NCBI GenBank assembly: GCA_017643645.1
Contig: JAEPNB010000001.1
Span: forward strand, 186,001-250,000
DNA length: 64,000 bases
From: Balneola sp.
Lineage (GTDB): Bacteria > Bacteroidota > Rhodothermia > Balneolales > Balneolaceae
Reading direction: 5' to 3'
The first letter of the stretch is position 1, and each line of letters opens with the position of its first letter. This document shows, one piece after another, positions 1 through 9,472 of this stretch. The position numbers and the translations under genes are program-made. The notes under the pieces are model-generated. The model made no database searches and was not told where the DNA came from. It saw only the letters and a list, made by a program, of their open reading frames with translations.

Positions 1-97
1 GATCAAGGTTAGTCCCTTATTGAAAGGTTTCTCCATCATCTCTTTGAAAACGGGGTGTTGCAGTTCTTGATCTAAGAAAATTTATCGTCAACCAGAT

Positions 98-128
98 TCT
101 ATCAGTCGACCAAGGTTCGACTGATAGA
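98..128. repeat. 12-bp perfect inverted repeat (hairpin or operator)
   Basis: Two perfect 12-base arms (TCTATCAGTCGA and its reverse complement) are separated by 7 bases. Neither side carries a T-run, so it is not a standard intrinsic terminator. It lies beyond the groEL terminator and before whatever gene lies left of the window. A protein-binding site or the end of a left-hand transcript are both possible. The remaining bases 1-97 carry no gene I can support. Confidence 0.45.
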
Positions 129-147
129 TGAGTTAAAATAAAGAGCA

Positions 148-180
148 TAAAAAAAGCCCCTTCAATATTGAAGGGGCTTT
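148..180 (-). terminator. Rho-independent terminator of groES-groEL
   Basis: A 13-bp perfect stem (AAAGCCCCTTCAA with its complement, 2-base loop) is followed, reading on the minus strand, by seven T residues. It starts about 32 bases after the groEL stop codon, which is the expected position for the end of the chaperonin operon. Confidence 0.93.
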
Positions 181-211
181 CATTTCTTTTCAGAAGTTTA
201 TGAGGGATGAA

Positions 212-1921
<1,710 letters not shown>

Positions 1922-1949
1922 TTAATTCTTTGTATTTGGTCTGATTTAC

Positions 1950-2237
1950 TTACGATAGGATTCCAACAATATCAGACTCACGCATAATCAGGTACTCTTC
2001 TCCGTCAAAACTTACTTCAGTACCAGCGTATTTACCGTAAAGAACTTTGTCGCCTTTCTTTACAGTCATATCAATTTTATTTCCGTTTTCTACTTTCCCT
2101 GCACCTACAGCTATAACTGTACCTTGCTGTGGTTTTTCTTTAGCTGTATCCGGAATGTATAGACCAGAGCTGGTTTTTTCTTCAGCTGCGTCCGCTTGTA
2201 CAAGTACACGATCGCCTAAAGGTTTAATACTAGCCAT
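1950..2237 (-). CDS. groES: Co-chaperonin GroES (Hsp10)
   Basis: Ten-kDa heptameric lid of the GroEL chamber. The 95-residue protein starts [14 protein letters not shown], has the mobile-loop region ([21 protein letters not shown], residues about 19-39) and ends in the conserved segment [14 protein letters not shown] purine-rich AGAGGAG lies about 9 bases before the ATG, one of the clearer ribosome-binding sites in the window. It is the first gene of the groES-groEL operon. The promoter should lie between 2240 and 2330, but I could not define -35/-10 boxes with confidence. Confidence 0.97.
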   Translation of the reverse strand: MASIKPLGDRVLVQADAAEEKTSSGLYIPDTAKEKPQQGTVIAVGAGKVENGNKIDMTVKKGDKVLYGKYAGTEVSFDGEEYLIMRESDIVGILS

Positions 2238-2330
2238 GTGTATGACTCCTCTTTATTTTGTGTTAGTAGTTTAATTGAGCTAATGCTCTTTTCATTGTTT
2301 CACAAGCTACAATGCAACTACCGTACCAAA

Positions 2331-3104
2331 TCATTCCATCATTCCGATGCTCTCTAAATGGGCTGTCAATTTTGCATATGTGGCGGGTTCCCAGTTCTCA
2401 GGTCGCAGATCAAAGTCATAACCCTCGGGTTGCAAATCTCCCAAAACAGGTTTCAGAGAGTTACTGATCTTTTTCCTTCTCTGATTGAATGCTGTTCTGA
2501 CTACTGTCTTTAAATTTTTATCTGAGCACTCGAGTTGGGGTTGATCGAATGTTAACCGAAGTACAGAACTTTGAACTTTTGGAGGTGGACTGAATGAATT
2601 CGGAGATACATCAAACAGCATTTCAACAGAACTCATAAGTTGTGTTTGTACAGACAAAATTCCATAAGCTTTTGTTGAAATATCCGCCGCTAAACGTTCG
2701 GCAACCTCTTTCTGCATCATTAAAATGGCATCTTCAAATAGATTCCTATGTTCAAGTAATGAAAAAAGAATCGGACTTGTAATATAATATGGAAGATTTC
2801 CCACTACATATGTTTTGCCTTCTTTTGCTATCAACTCATTCCAATCTACTTTCAAAACATCTTGTTGATGAATAGTGATTCCTTCAACTTCTGCTTCTAA
2901 AACACTGATCGCTCGCTGGTCAACTTCTATTACATGTACATCGTCATACTTCTGAACAAGGTATTTTGTAAGGGCACCTGTTCCGGGACCGATCTCAATA
3001 ACACGATCTGATTTCTCTGCCTTAATAGCATCAACAATTTTATAAATGATGTTATTATCGGTTAGAAAATGTTGCCCGAGACTTTTTTTAGTTTTAAATG
3101 ACAT
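2331..3104 (-). CDS. rsmA: 16S rRNA (adenine1518-N6/adenine1519-N6)-dimethyltransferase
   Basis: KsgA/RsmA dimethylates two adjacent adenines in the 3' hairpin of 16S rRNA late in 30S assembly, using SAM. The 257-residue protein opens with the family signature KKSLGQHFL (residues 6-14), then the SAM-binding motif VIEIGPGTGALTKYL (about 36-50) and the catalytic NLPYYITSPIL (about 103-113). The C-terminal part FNQRRKKISNSL fits the RNA-contacting domain. It is divergent from the HD-domain gene at 3228 and lies 93 bases upstream of groES on the same strand, so some read-through into groES is possible. Confidence 0.96.
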   Translation of the reverse strand: MSFKTKKSLGQHFLTDNNIIYKIVDAIKAEKSDRVIEIGPGTGALTKYLVQKYDDVHVIEVDQRAISVLEAEVEGITIHQQDVLKVDWNELIAKEGKTYVVGNLPYYITSPILFSLLEHRNLFEDAILMMQKEVAERLAADISTKAYGILSVQTQLMSSVEMLFDVSPNSFSPPPKVQSSVLRLTFDQPQLECSDKNLKTVVRTAFNQRRKKISNSLKPVLGDLQPEGYDFDLRPENWEPATYAKLTAHLESIGMME

Positions 3105-3227
3105 TAAATACTTTGAGAGTTATGTTCCGATGCAGAATTAAATTTATCAGAAGTTTTAAATCTGGAAACTATTATCTGTAAATTAACGAACGCTTGCTAT
3201 ACTTGTTAGCGAAACTAATATTTATTT

Positions 3228-5618
3228 ATGAGTTTACTTGATAAAATCGGGTTAGGAAGAAAAAAGAATGACAGAGCACCTCTTGTAGGTGAAAAGCTTA
3301 AAAAGGAACAAGAGAAATATTCTCTTAAAAGAAATCCTTATCTCCGGGCATTTATTTTTATCTGTTTTATAGGCATTTCTATTCTCTCATTACCAAATGC
3401 TACGATTAACTCCGGCTTGAATTACACTGTTGGTCAGCCATGGAGAGCAGAAGATCTGGTTGCTCCTTACACTTTTGCTATCAATAAAACGGCTGATGAA
3501 ATACAGAAAGAAGAAGACCAAATCAGAAATACAGTTTCTCCGGTATTTAACATTGATCCTAATGTTGAAATCGGAGTTCAAACTAAAGTCGACTCGCTCT
3601 ACAGAAATATACAACCGGTTATTGAAAGCTATTTCAATTGGCAGGAAAGTAAACAACAGAACCTATCCTCTGTTTTTGATGACAGTATCCGGTTTGCTCA
3701 GGAGTATACTAACTCAGAAATCCAATTAACTGAACGGTCCTGGAACGTCCTCTTCGATAGTTACTATTTTGCTTTGTCTAACAACCGCCCCATTAATTCT
3801 TTTATTGGTGTACAGGTAAAGCAAGAGCTTGAATCCGTGATAGAAAATTTAATGGACGATGGCATCATCAACAGAACAAAAGCAAGCATTGGCCAGAATG
3901 AAATTGTGATACGGGATGTGGTAAACAGCACTGAACGCTTAGCAACTAAAGCACGTGTAAGGGATTTACGTGAAGCAAATGAATTCGCTCAATTTCAGCT
4001 TAACAGGAGATTCGAACAACAAATCGCTCAGTTGGGAATGGAGCTTTACAATAAAGTTATTCAGTCGAATTTAATTTACAGTGAGCAAGATACCCAGGCA
4101 CGAATTCAAGAACAATTATCAGAGATATCAACAACTAAAGGTGCAATTACTCAAGGACAGATGATCATTCGTCGTGGTGATATTGTGACTCAACAAAGTG
4201 CGAATGTTTTAGAAAGTTTATCGGCAAGCAGATCTCAAAATGCTTCTAATGCTGAAAAATGGTTGAGGTTTGCCGGAGGTATTATCGCTATTTGTATGAT
4301 CTCTCTTGTATTCTTTATGTATCTGTTTTTGTACCGAAGACCAATCAGCTCACACAATGGTTTATTCTTCTTGGTCTTTTTAACAATGGGGCTTATCAGC
4401 TTAGCAAGTGCCATACTGCTGAGATATGATATTTCGAGTATATATGTAATACCTATTGCCATCGCCCCTATTATTTTGACGATCATTTTTGACTCCAGAG
4501 TCGGGATAATAGCATCAGTAACCTTGGCTGCACTTATTGGAATGGTAAATGGGAATGATTTTGAGTTTACTATAGCAACAATCTGCGCATGTAGCATGGG
4601 AGTGTTTTCAGTTCGTGATATTAAAGACCGTTCTCAGTTCTTTTTTACCACACCCGGCGTTGTCTTTATTTCCTATATCATCGTAATTGGTGCTTTTTCA
4701 CTCGCAAAACTAAGCGGTTGGGAGTCATTTTTTAATCAGATTTTATTTATTGCTATCAACTCGCTATTCATTCTGTTTACTTATCCCATCATTTTGTTGT
4801 TCGAAAAACTCTTTGGAATTACAACTGATTTCACCCTTCTCGAAATGAGTGACACCAACCGTCCACTGCTTAAGGAATTGATGAATAAAGCACCGGGTAC
4901 TTTTCATCACAGCTTGCAGGTTGCAAACCTGTCTGAAGCTGCTGCTGCTGCCATTAAAGCAAATTCTCTATTGTGCAGAGTAGGTGCTTTATATCATGAT
5001 ATTGGGAAAATGATAAAGCCCTCTTACTTCGTTGAAAATCAGGGTGGAGGAACCAATGAGCATGATAAACTGAAACCTCAGATGAGTGCAATGATCATAA
5101 AAGCTCATGTTAGTGAAGGAGTTAAAATGGCGGAAGAAGCAGGTCTTCCAAAAACCATTATAAGCTTTATTGAATCTCATCACGGTACCTCTGTAATCAG
5201 GTATTTTTATGAGAAAGCCAAAGAAGATGACAATCTTAAAGAAATGCTAAATGAAGAGCAGTTCAGATATGAAGGTCCTCTTCCGGCCACAAAAGAAACC
5301 GGGATATTATTACTGGCTGATGGGATCGAAGCTGCTTCACGTGCTATGAAAAACCCAAACTATAATAAACTTGAAAATCTGGTTAATAAAATGGTTGACG
5401 ACCGGGTAGCTGAAGATCAACTGAGTAAATGCCCGTTAACATTCCGTGATCTTAGTGTGATCAAAGAAACTTTTATCAATATTTTGGTTGGTGTTTACCA
5501 CGGACGAATTGAATACCCGGAAGAGAAAAAAGGGAAAGAATCTGCTAAACAAGAGAATACCAACTCCGTAGCTGATGATACTACTGAGCAAAATGTGGAG
5601 TTACCAAAGCAGGATTGA
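3228..5618 (+). CDS. PgpH-type 7TM receptor with cytoplasmic HD phosphodiesterase domain
   Basis: Inner-membrane protein of 796 residues. After a first membrane segment (about 41-58) there is an extracytoplasmic 7TMR-HDED-type region (to about 340), a block of hydrophobic helices (about 345-540) and a C-terminal HD domain. The metal-site residues H560/H561 and H590-D591 (HDIGK motif) are present, so the HD domain should be active. In Listeria the homolog PgpH degrades cyclic di-AMP; that substrate is inferred here from domain order, and no cyclase gene is visible in the window. The stop codon overlaps the downstream recombinase start, suggesting a two-gene operon. Confidence 0.88.
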   Translation: MSLLDKIGLGRKKNDRAPLVGEKLKKEQEKYSLKRNPYLRAFIFICFIGISILSLPNATINSGLNYTVGQPWRAEDLVAPYTFAINKTADEIQKEEDQIRNTVSPVFNIDPNVEIGVQTKVDSLYRNIQPVIESYFNWQESKQQNLSSVFDDSIRFAQEYTNSEIQLTERSWNVLFDSYYFALSNNRPINSFIGVQVKQELESVIENLMDDGIINRTKASIGQNEIVIRDVVNSTERLATKARVRDLREANEFAQFQLNRRFEQQIAQLGMELYNKVIQSNLIYSEQDTQARIQEQLSEISTTKGAITQGQMIIRRGDIVTQQSANVLESLSASRSQNASNAEKWLRFAGGIIAICMISLVFFMYLFLYRRPISSHNGLFFLVFLTMGLISLASAILLRYDISSIYVIPIAIAPIILTIIFDSRVGIIASVTLAALIGMVNGNDFEFTIATICACSMGVFSVRDIKDRSQFFFTTPGVVFISYIIVIGAFSLAKLSGWESFFNQILFIAINSLFILFTYPIILLFEKLFGITTDFTLLEMSDTNRPLLKELMNKAPGTFHHSLQVANLSEAAAAAIKANSLLCRVGALYHDIGKMIKPSYFVENQGGGTNEHDKLKPQMSAMIIKAHVSEGVKMAEEAGLPKTIISFIESHHGTSVIRYFYEKAKEDDNLKEMLNEEQFRYEGPLPATKETGILLLADGIEAASRAMKNPNYNKLENLVNKMVDDRVAEDQLSKCPLTFRDLSVIKETFINILVGVYHGRIEYPEEKKGKESAKQENTNSVADDTTEQNVELPKQD

Positions 5619-6532
5619 TGGAAAAATTCAAACAGGAAGTCGATCTTTATATTCAGTTTATCAAACTCGAGAAAGGTCTCTCTAAGAACTCCATCGCCTC
5701 CTACAAAAATGATATAAGCAGATATATAGACTTTCTGGTTTTTAATAAAAAAATCACCGACCTCAGCGGAGTTACACTTACACATATAGAAGACTTTCTT
5801 GATTATCTGATCGATTCGGAATGTCTGTCAACAAGTTCTTTAGCCCGAAATATTTCCAGCATCAGAAGTTTTCACGAGTTTGCTACTGTTGAAGGATTCT
5901 CTAAAGCTAATCCTGCAGAATCGATTGAACTCCCCAAAAAAGCAAAAAAATTACCCGAAGTTCTGGATGTAGTGGAAATTGAAGCTTTGCTTTCATCACC
6001 AAATACAGAAAAGCCTGCAGGTATCCGGGATAAAGCAATACTGGAATGTTTGTATGGAACAGGTATGCGGGTAAGTGAACTCACGGGACTGGAAATGGAT
6101 CGTCTGTTTTTCGAAATTGGATTTATCCGGGTTATTGGAAAAGGAAATAAAGAAAGATTGGTTCCCGTCGGTGAAGTAGCACAGGAAGCAATTGAACATT
6201 ATGTGGAATACGTTCGTCCTTTATTCTTTAAACCTCAAAAAGCCGATAAATCGAAAAACAGAGTGTTCTTAAATCAAAGAGGCGGAGCTTTAACCAGAAT
6301 GAGTATCTGGAATATTGTTCAAAAAGCTGCAAAAGCTGCTGACATCAAAAAGCCGGTTTATCCTCACATTTTTCGGCATTCATTTGCTACACATTTATTA
6401 GAAGGCGGAGCTGACCTGAGAGCGGTACAGGAAATGCTGGGTCATGCTTCTATTTTGACCACGGAAATTTATACCCATATCGATCGTTCATTTCTGCATC
6501 AGGTACACAAAGAATTTCACCCAAGAGCATAA
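5618..6532 (+). CDS. xerD: Tyrosine recombinase XerD/XerC
   Basis: Site-specific recombinase that resolves chromosome dimers at dif with its partner Xer protein. The 304-residue length is standard: an N-terminal SAM-like core-binding domain (about 1-90) and a C-terminal catalytic domain with R151, H250, R253, H276 and nucleophile Y285 (motifs GTGMRVSEL, HIFRHSFATHLLEGG, TEIYTHI). The ATG at 5618 shares a base with the upstream TGA stop; a TTG three bases earlier is also in frame but less likely. XerD rather than XerC is a judgement; only one Xer gene is in the window. No dif site or integration context was seen, so a phage or transposon integrase is unlikely. Confidence 0.9.
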   Translation: MEKFKQEVDLYIQFIKLEKGLSKNSIASYKNDISRYIDFLVFNKKITDLSGVTLTHIEDFLDYLIDSECLSTSSLARNISSIRSFHEFATVEGFSKANPAESIELPKKAKKLPEVLDVVEIEALLSSPNTEKPAGIRDKAILECLYGTGMRVSELTGLEMDRLFFEIGFIRVIGKGNKERLVPVGEVAQEAIEHYVEYVRPLFFKPQKADKSKNRVFLNQRGGALTRMSIWNIVQKAAKAADIKKPVYPHIFRHSFATHLLEGGADLRAVQEMLGHASILTTEIYTHIDRSFLHQVHKEFHPRA

Positions 6533-6537
6533 ATATT

Positions 6538-8220
6538 ATGAAACATATTGCAATATTATTCCTTTTTTTAATTTCTTTCTCCTCACTATATGGACAATCT
6601 CGTTCAACCCAGATTCATGAAAATGGTTTAGTGGTTTCAGCAGAGGTATATGCTTCAGAAGTAGGAAAACAAATTCTGCAACAAGGTGGAAATGCGATTG
6701 ATGCGGCTGTGGCTGTTCAATTTGCATTAGCTGTTACTCTTCCCAGAGCCGGCAACATCGGTGGCGGTGGGTTCATGGTTCTTCAATTAGCTGATGGAAC
6801 TTCAACTACTTTGGATTTCAGAGAAAAAGCCCCATCCCGGGCTTCCAGAAATATGTACGTGCGAAATGGAGAATTTGATCCGGAACTAAGCTGGGAAGGC
6901 ATTCTTGCCGTTGGCGTTCCCGGAACGGTGGATGGAATGGTAACAGCTTTGGAGAGATATGGACGAATGCCTTTGGAACTGGTTATTCAACCGGCCATTG
7001 ATCTTGCAAAAAACGGATATTATTTATCTTATGTACAAGCTCGCTCATTGAACAGTCGATTTGAAACGTTTAGCAAGTATGAAGGCTCAAAAAAATATTT
7101 TACCAAAGAAGATGGTGTTCCTTTCAATGAAGGTGATCTGTTTATCCAAAAAGATCTGGCCGAAGTTCTTGAACAAGTAGCACGATATGGAAGGGATGGG
7201 TTCTATTCGGGTTCCGTTGCAGATGCAATTGTGAGAGAAATGCGAAAACAAGGTGGATTAATTACTCATTCCGACCTCAGAAATTACAGAAGTAAATGGA
7301 GAGAGCCTGTAAAAGCTCGCTTTCAGGACTACGAACTTTCTATAATGCCACCTCCAAGTAGTGGAAGTATTGCGGTTGCACAAATTATTGAAATGATGGA
7401 TGACTATGCTCTGGCGGAACTAGGACATAATTCAGCCGATTATGTTCATTTAATGGCGGAATCAATGCGCCGTGCTTTTGCTGACCGCTCCTTTTATCTG
7501 GGTGATCCTGATTACTATGATGTTCCGAAACAGGATCTGACCGACCCTAAATATAACCATGCCAGAATGATCGACTTCTCCATGGATACGATTACTCATT
7601 CTTCCACTCTCTCTCATGGTGAATTTTCGAATAATTACGAGTCAGATGAAACCACACACTTTTCTATTGTCGATAAAGATGGAAATGCAGTGGCTGTTAC
7701 AACTACGCTAAATGGGTCTTTCGGTAGCAAAGTAGCCGTTGATGGAGCCGGATTTCTTTTGAATAATGAGATGGATGACTTTTCAGCACAACCCGGTGAA
7801 CCTAATGCGTATGGCCTGATAGGTGGAGAAGCTAATGCAATTGAACCGGGAAAAAGAATGCTTAGCAGCATGACTCCGACCATTGTTACAAAAGATGGAA
7901 AAGTAAGAATGATACTTGGAGCTGCCGGCGGCCCCAGAATTATAACTTCAACATTACAGAGCTTTTTAAATCTGGCTGTTTTTGGAATGAATGCTCAGGA
8001 AGCTATAGCTGCAAACAGAGTTCATCATCAGTGGTTACCTGATATCCTTTTTTATGAAAATTACGGATTGAGTCCGGATACCATTCGATTATTGAAACAA
8101 AAAGGACATCAGCTCCGGACCATGTCAATTGCCCGGGGACATATTATTTATGTAGATCAGGAAGGAAAGAAATCAAGTGGTGTAGATCCCCGAGGAGATG
8201 GTCACGCCGCAGGTTATTGA
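6538..8220 (+). CDS. ggt: Gamma-glutamyltransferase (glutathione hydrolase), exported
   Basis: Periplasmic Ntn-hydrolase that cleaves gamma-glutamyl bonds (glutathione-type substrates) and transfers the glutamyl group to water or amino acids. The 560-residue precursor has a signal peptide (first about 20 residues, ending LYGQ) and the autocleavage/nucleophile motif E-T-T-H-F-S, placing the new N-terminal threonine at T372. The two-subunit layout, the GGG-rich NIGGGGFMV segment near residue 80 and LSSMTPTIV-type C-terminal motif fit the family. It starts six bases after xerD stops. A 42-bp palindrome begins four bases after its stop codon and probably ends its transcript. The gamma-glutamyl products could feed the 5-oxoproline genes at 16-19 kb, though nothing in sequence links them. 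Confidence 0.95.
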   Translation: MKHIAILFLFLISFSSLYGQSRSTQIHENGLVVSAEVYASEVGKQILQQGGNAIDAAVAVQFALAVTLPRAGNIGGGGFMVLQLADGTSTTLDFREKAPSRASRNMYVRNGEFDPELSWEGILAVGVPGTVDGMVTALERYGRMPLELVIQPAIDLAKNGYYLSYVQARSLNSRFETFSKYEGSKKYFTKEDGVPFNEGDLFIQKDLAEVLEQVARYGRDGFYSGSVADAIVREMRKQGGLITHSDLRNYRSKWREPVKARFQDYELSIMPPPSSGSIAVAQIIEMMDDYALAELGHNSADYVHLMAESMRRAFADRSFYLGDPDYYDVPKQDLTDPKYNHARMIDFSMDTITHSSTLSHGEFSNNYESDETTHFSIVDKDGNAVAVTTTLNGSFGSKVAVDGAGFLLNNEMDDFSAQPGEPNAYGLIGGEANAIEPGKRMLSSMTPTIVTKDGKVRMILGAAGGPRIITSTLQSFLNLAVFGMNAQEAIAANRVHHQWLPDILFYENYGLSPDTIRLLKQKGHQLRTMSIARGHIIYVDQEGKKSSGVDPRGDGHAAGY

Positions 8221-8224
8221 CCTT

Positions 8225-8266
8225 CCAAACCGTAGGGACAATTCATGAATTGTCCCTACGGTTTGG
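8225..8266. repeat. Perfect 42-bp palindrome, REP-like, between convergent genes
   Basis: Each half is 21 bases and the two halves are exact reverse complements with no loop. The core is GTAGGGACAATTCA/TGAATTGTCCCTAC. It sits between the stop codons of ggt (plus) and ytxJ (minus), starting 4 bases from one and ending 3 bases from the other. Such G/C-rich cores around ATTCATGAAT resemble dispersed REP-like repeats of other genomes, but this is from memory of the pattern, not a search. There is no T-run, so any terminator role would rest on hairpin strength. Confidence 0.75.
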
Positions 8267-8269
8267 ATT

Positions 8270-8665
8270 CTAAATATGGCTTAAAACATTTTTCGCAGTT
8301 ACTGAATTGTGTGAATCGTGCCAGATCACTTCTCCCTGATTCAAAACAAATATTTGTGGTGATTCATGTCTCACATTAACCCTTTCTGCAAAACTTTTTG
8401 AAACAGAGCGCTCACTGATCACATCTATCAAATGAAAATCAATTTCCGGATTACCAAGAAGCTCCGGGTCATTCAAATTTCGAAGAGCAAAATAGCTTAC
8501 ACCACAACTGGGGCTATGTTTGTAAACAACCTGCTTACGTTCATTTGAAGATTTCAAAATTTCATCTATCTCCTCTTCAGATGAAACATGATTCCAAACA
8601 CTCTCCTCTTCTGAAGGTGCTTCCACTCCTGTAAAGGCATTGGTAAGTTTTTCTAAAAATCCCAT
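8270..8665 (-). CDS. ytxJ: Bacillithiol-system redox-active protein YtxJ-like
   Basis: Small cytosolic thioredoxin-fold protein of about 131 residues, thought to act on protein-bacillithiol mixed disulfides. The monothiol active-site region reads KHSPSCGVSYFALRNL near residues 46-61, with a single Cys where thioredoxins have two. The C-terminal part SPQIFVLNQGEVIWHDSHNSVT matches the family. The ATG giving MGFLEKLTNAF is preferred over a TTG five codons upstream. It stands alone on the minus strand. The presence of YtxJ implies that the organism makes bacillithiol, but no bshA/B/C gene is in this window. Confidence 0.82.
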   Translation of the reverse strand: MGFLEKLTNAFTGVEAPSEEESVWNHVSSEEEIDEILKSSNERKQVVYKHSPSCGVSYFALRNLNDPELLGNPEIDFHLIDVISERSVSKSFAERVNVRHESPQIFVLNQGEVIWHDSHNSVTAKNVLSHI

Positions 8666-8766
8666 TGTGATATTTTTCAATAAATATATTACAATTATGA
8701 CACTTTATGGAACTCATCACCTGAATCATTCATTATATGTATTAAACTAATAAACTATTGGAGACT

Positions 8767-9471
8767 ATGGATACAAAACTACAAGGTTACTGGTTAGGCC
8801 ATTCCGCATTTAAATTTGTAAGTCCAAAAGGAAATATAATTTATGTAGATCCTTTTTTGAAGGATAACCCATCTACTCCGGACGAGCTTAAAGAAGTAGA
8901 GAAAGCAGATTTCATTTTGCTTACACACGGACATGAAGATCATGTTGGTGATACTTTAGAAATTGCAAAAAAGACCGGATGTAAAGTAGTTGGTATAGTT
9001 GAACTGATTGGCTTATTAACAGATAAAGGTCTAAGTGAAGATCAAGCTGTTGCCTTCAACAAAGGTGGTACGGTTCCATTTGATGATTTTTCAGTAACGA
9101 TGGTATCTGCAAATCACAGTTCTTCTTTTGATGGTAAATATGCCGGTGATCCTGCCGGATTAATACTTTCCTTCGAGGATGATTTATGCATTTACCATAT
9201 GGGTGATACCAATATTTTTACTGACCTGACTTTATATGGCGAGTTGTATGAGCCACATGTGGTTTTAGCTCCAATTGGAGATCATTTTACAATGGGACCT
9301 CAGGAAGCTGCTTATGCCGTTGAAATGGTTAATCCAAATTTGGCTGTACCGATACACTATGGAACCTGGCCACCAATTGATTCAGATCCGAATGAATTTA
9401 AAGAAATCCTTGAAGATATTTCTGAGGTGGAAGTCATTATTCCTGAGACAGGTGCAGAATTTCTTCAATAA
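8767..9471 (+). CDS. Metal-dependent hydrolase, UPF0173/UlaG-like metallo-beta-lactamase fold
   Basis: A 234-residue cytosolic protein with the metal-binding motif THGHEDHVGD (residues about 56-65), the downstream acidic ligand segment HMGDTNIF, and the closing motif VPIHYGTWPPID. This arrangement is that of the UPF0173 family of predicted metal-dependent hydrolases, whose substrate is generally unknown. The ATG at 8767 is preferred over a TTG three codons earlier, as it yields the usual short N-terminus before WLGHSAF. Its stop codon is one base from that of the convergent protease gene, and an 8-bp hairpin at 9463-9481 spans both stops. Confidence 0.85.
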   Translation: MDTKLQGYWLGHSAFKFVSPKGNIIYVDPFLKDNPSTPDELKEVEKADFILLTHGHEDHVGDTLEIAKKTGCKVVGIVELIGLLTDKGLSEDQAVAFNKGGTVPFDDFSVTMVSANHSSSFDGKYAGDPAGLILSFEDDLCIYHMGDTNIFTDLTLYGELYEPHVVLAPIGDHFTMGPQEAAYAVEMVNPNLAVPIHYGTWPPIDSDPNEFKEILEDISEVEVIIPETGAEFLQ

Positions 9472-9472
9472 A

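Noticed and set aside
1-97. Possible end of a left-hand gene (open frame on plus strand to a stop at 68-70; another open frame on minus)
   Set aside because: Only 20-25 residues are visible on either strand, with no recognisable motif and no ribosome-binding site, so no call can be supported.
2047-2274. Antisense reading frame over groES
   Set aside because: It mirrors a clear chaperonin gene on the other strand and has no motif or start signal. The same applies to the many other antisense or shifted frames within known genes.
2240-2330. CIRCE/HrcA operator before groES
   Set aside because: The nine-base TTAGCACTC inverted repeat is absent; only a 4-bp GAGC/GCTC palindrome is present.
5615-5617. 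TTG as the xerD start
   Set aside because: The ATG three bases later overlaps the upstream stop in the usual way and gives the standard N-terminus.
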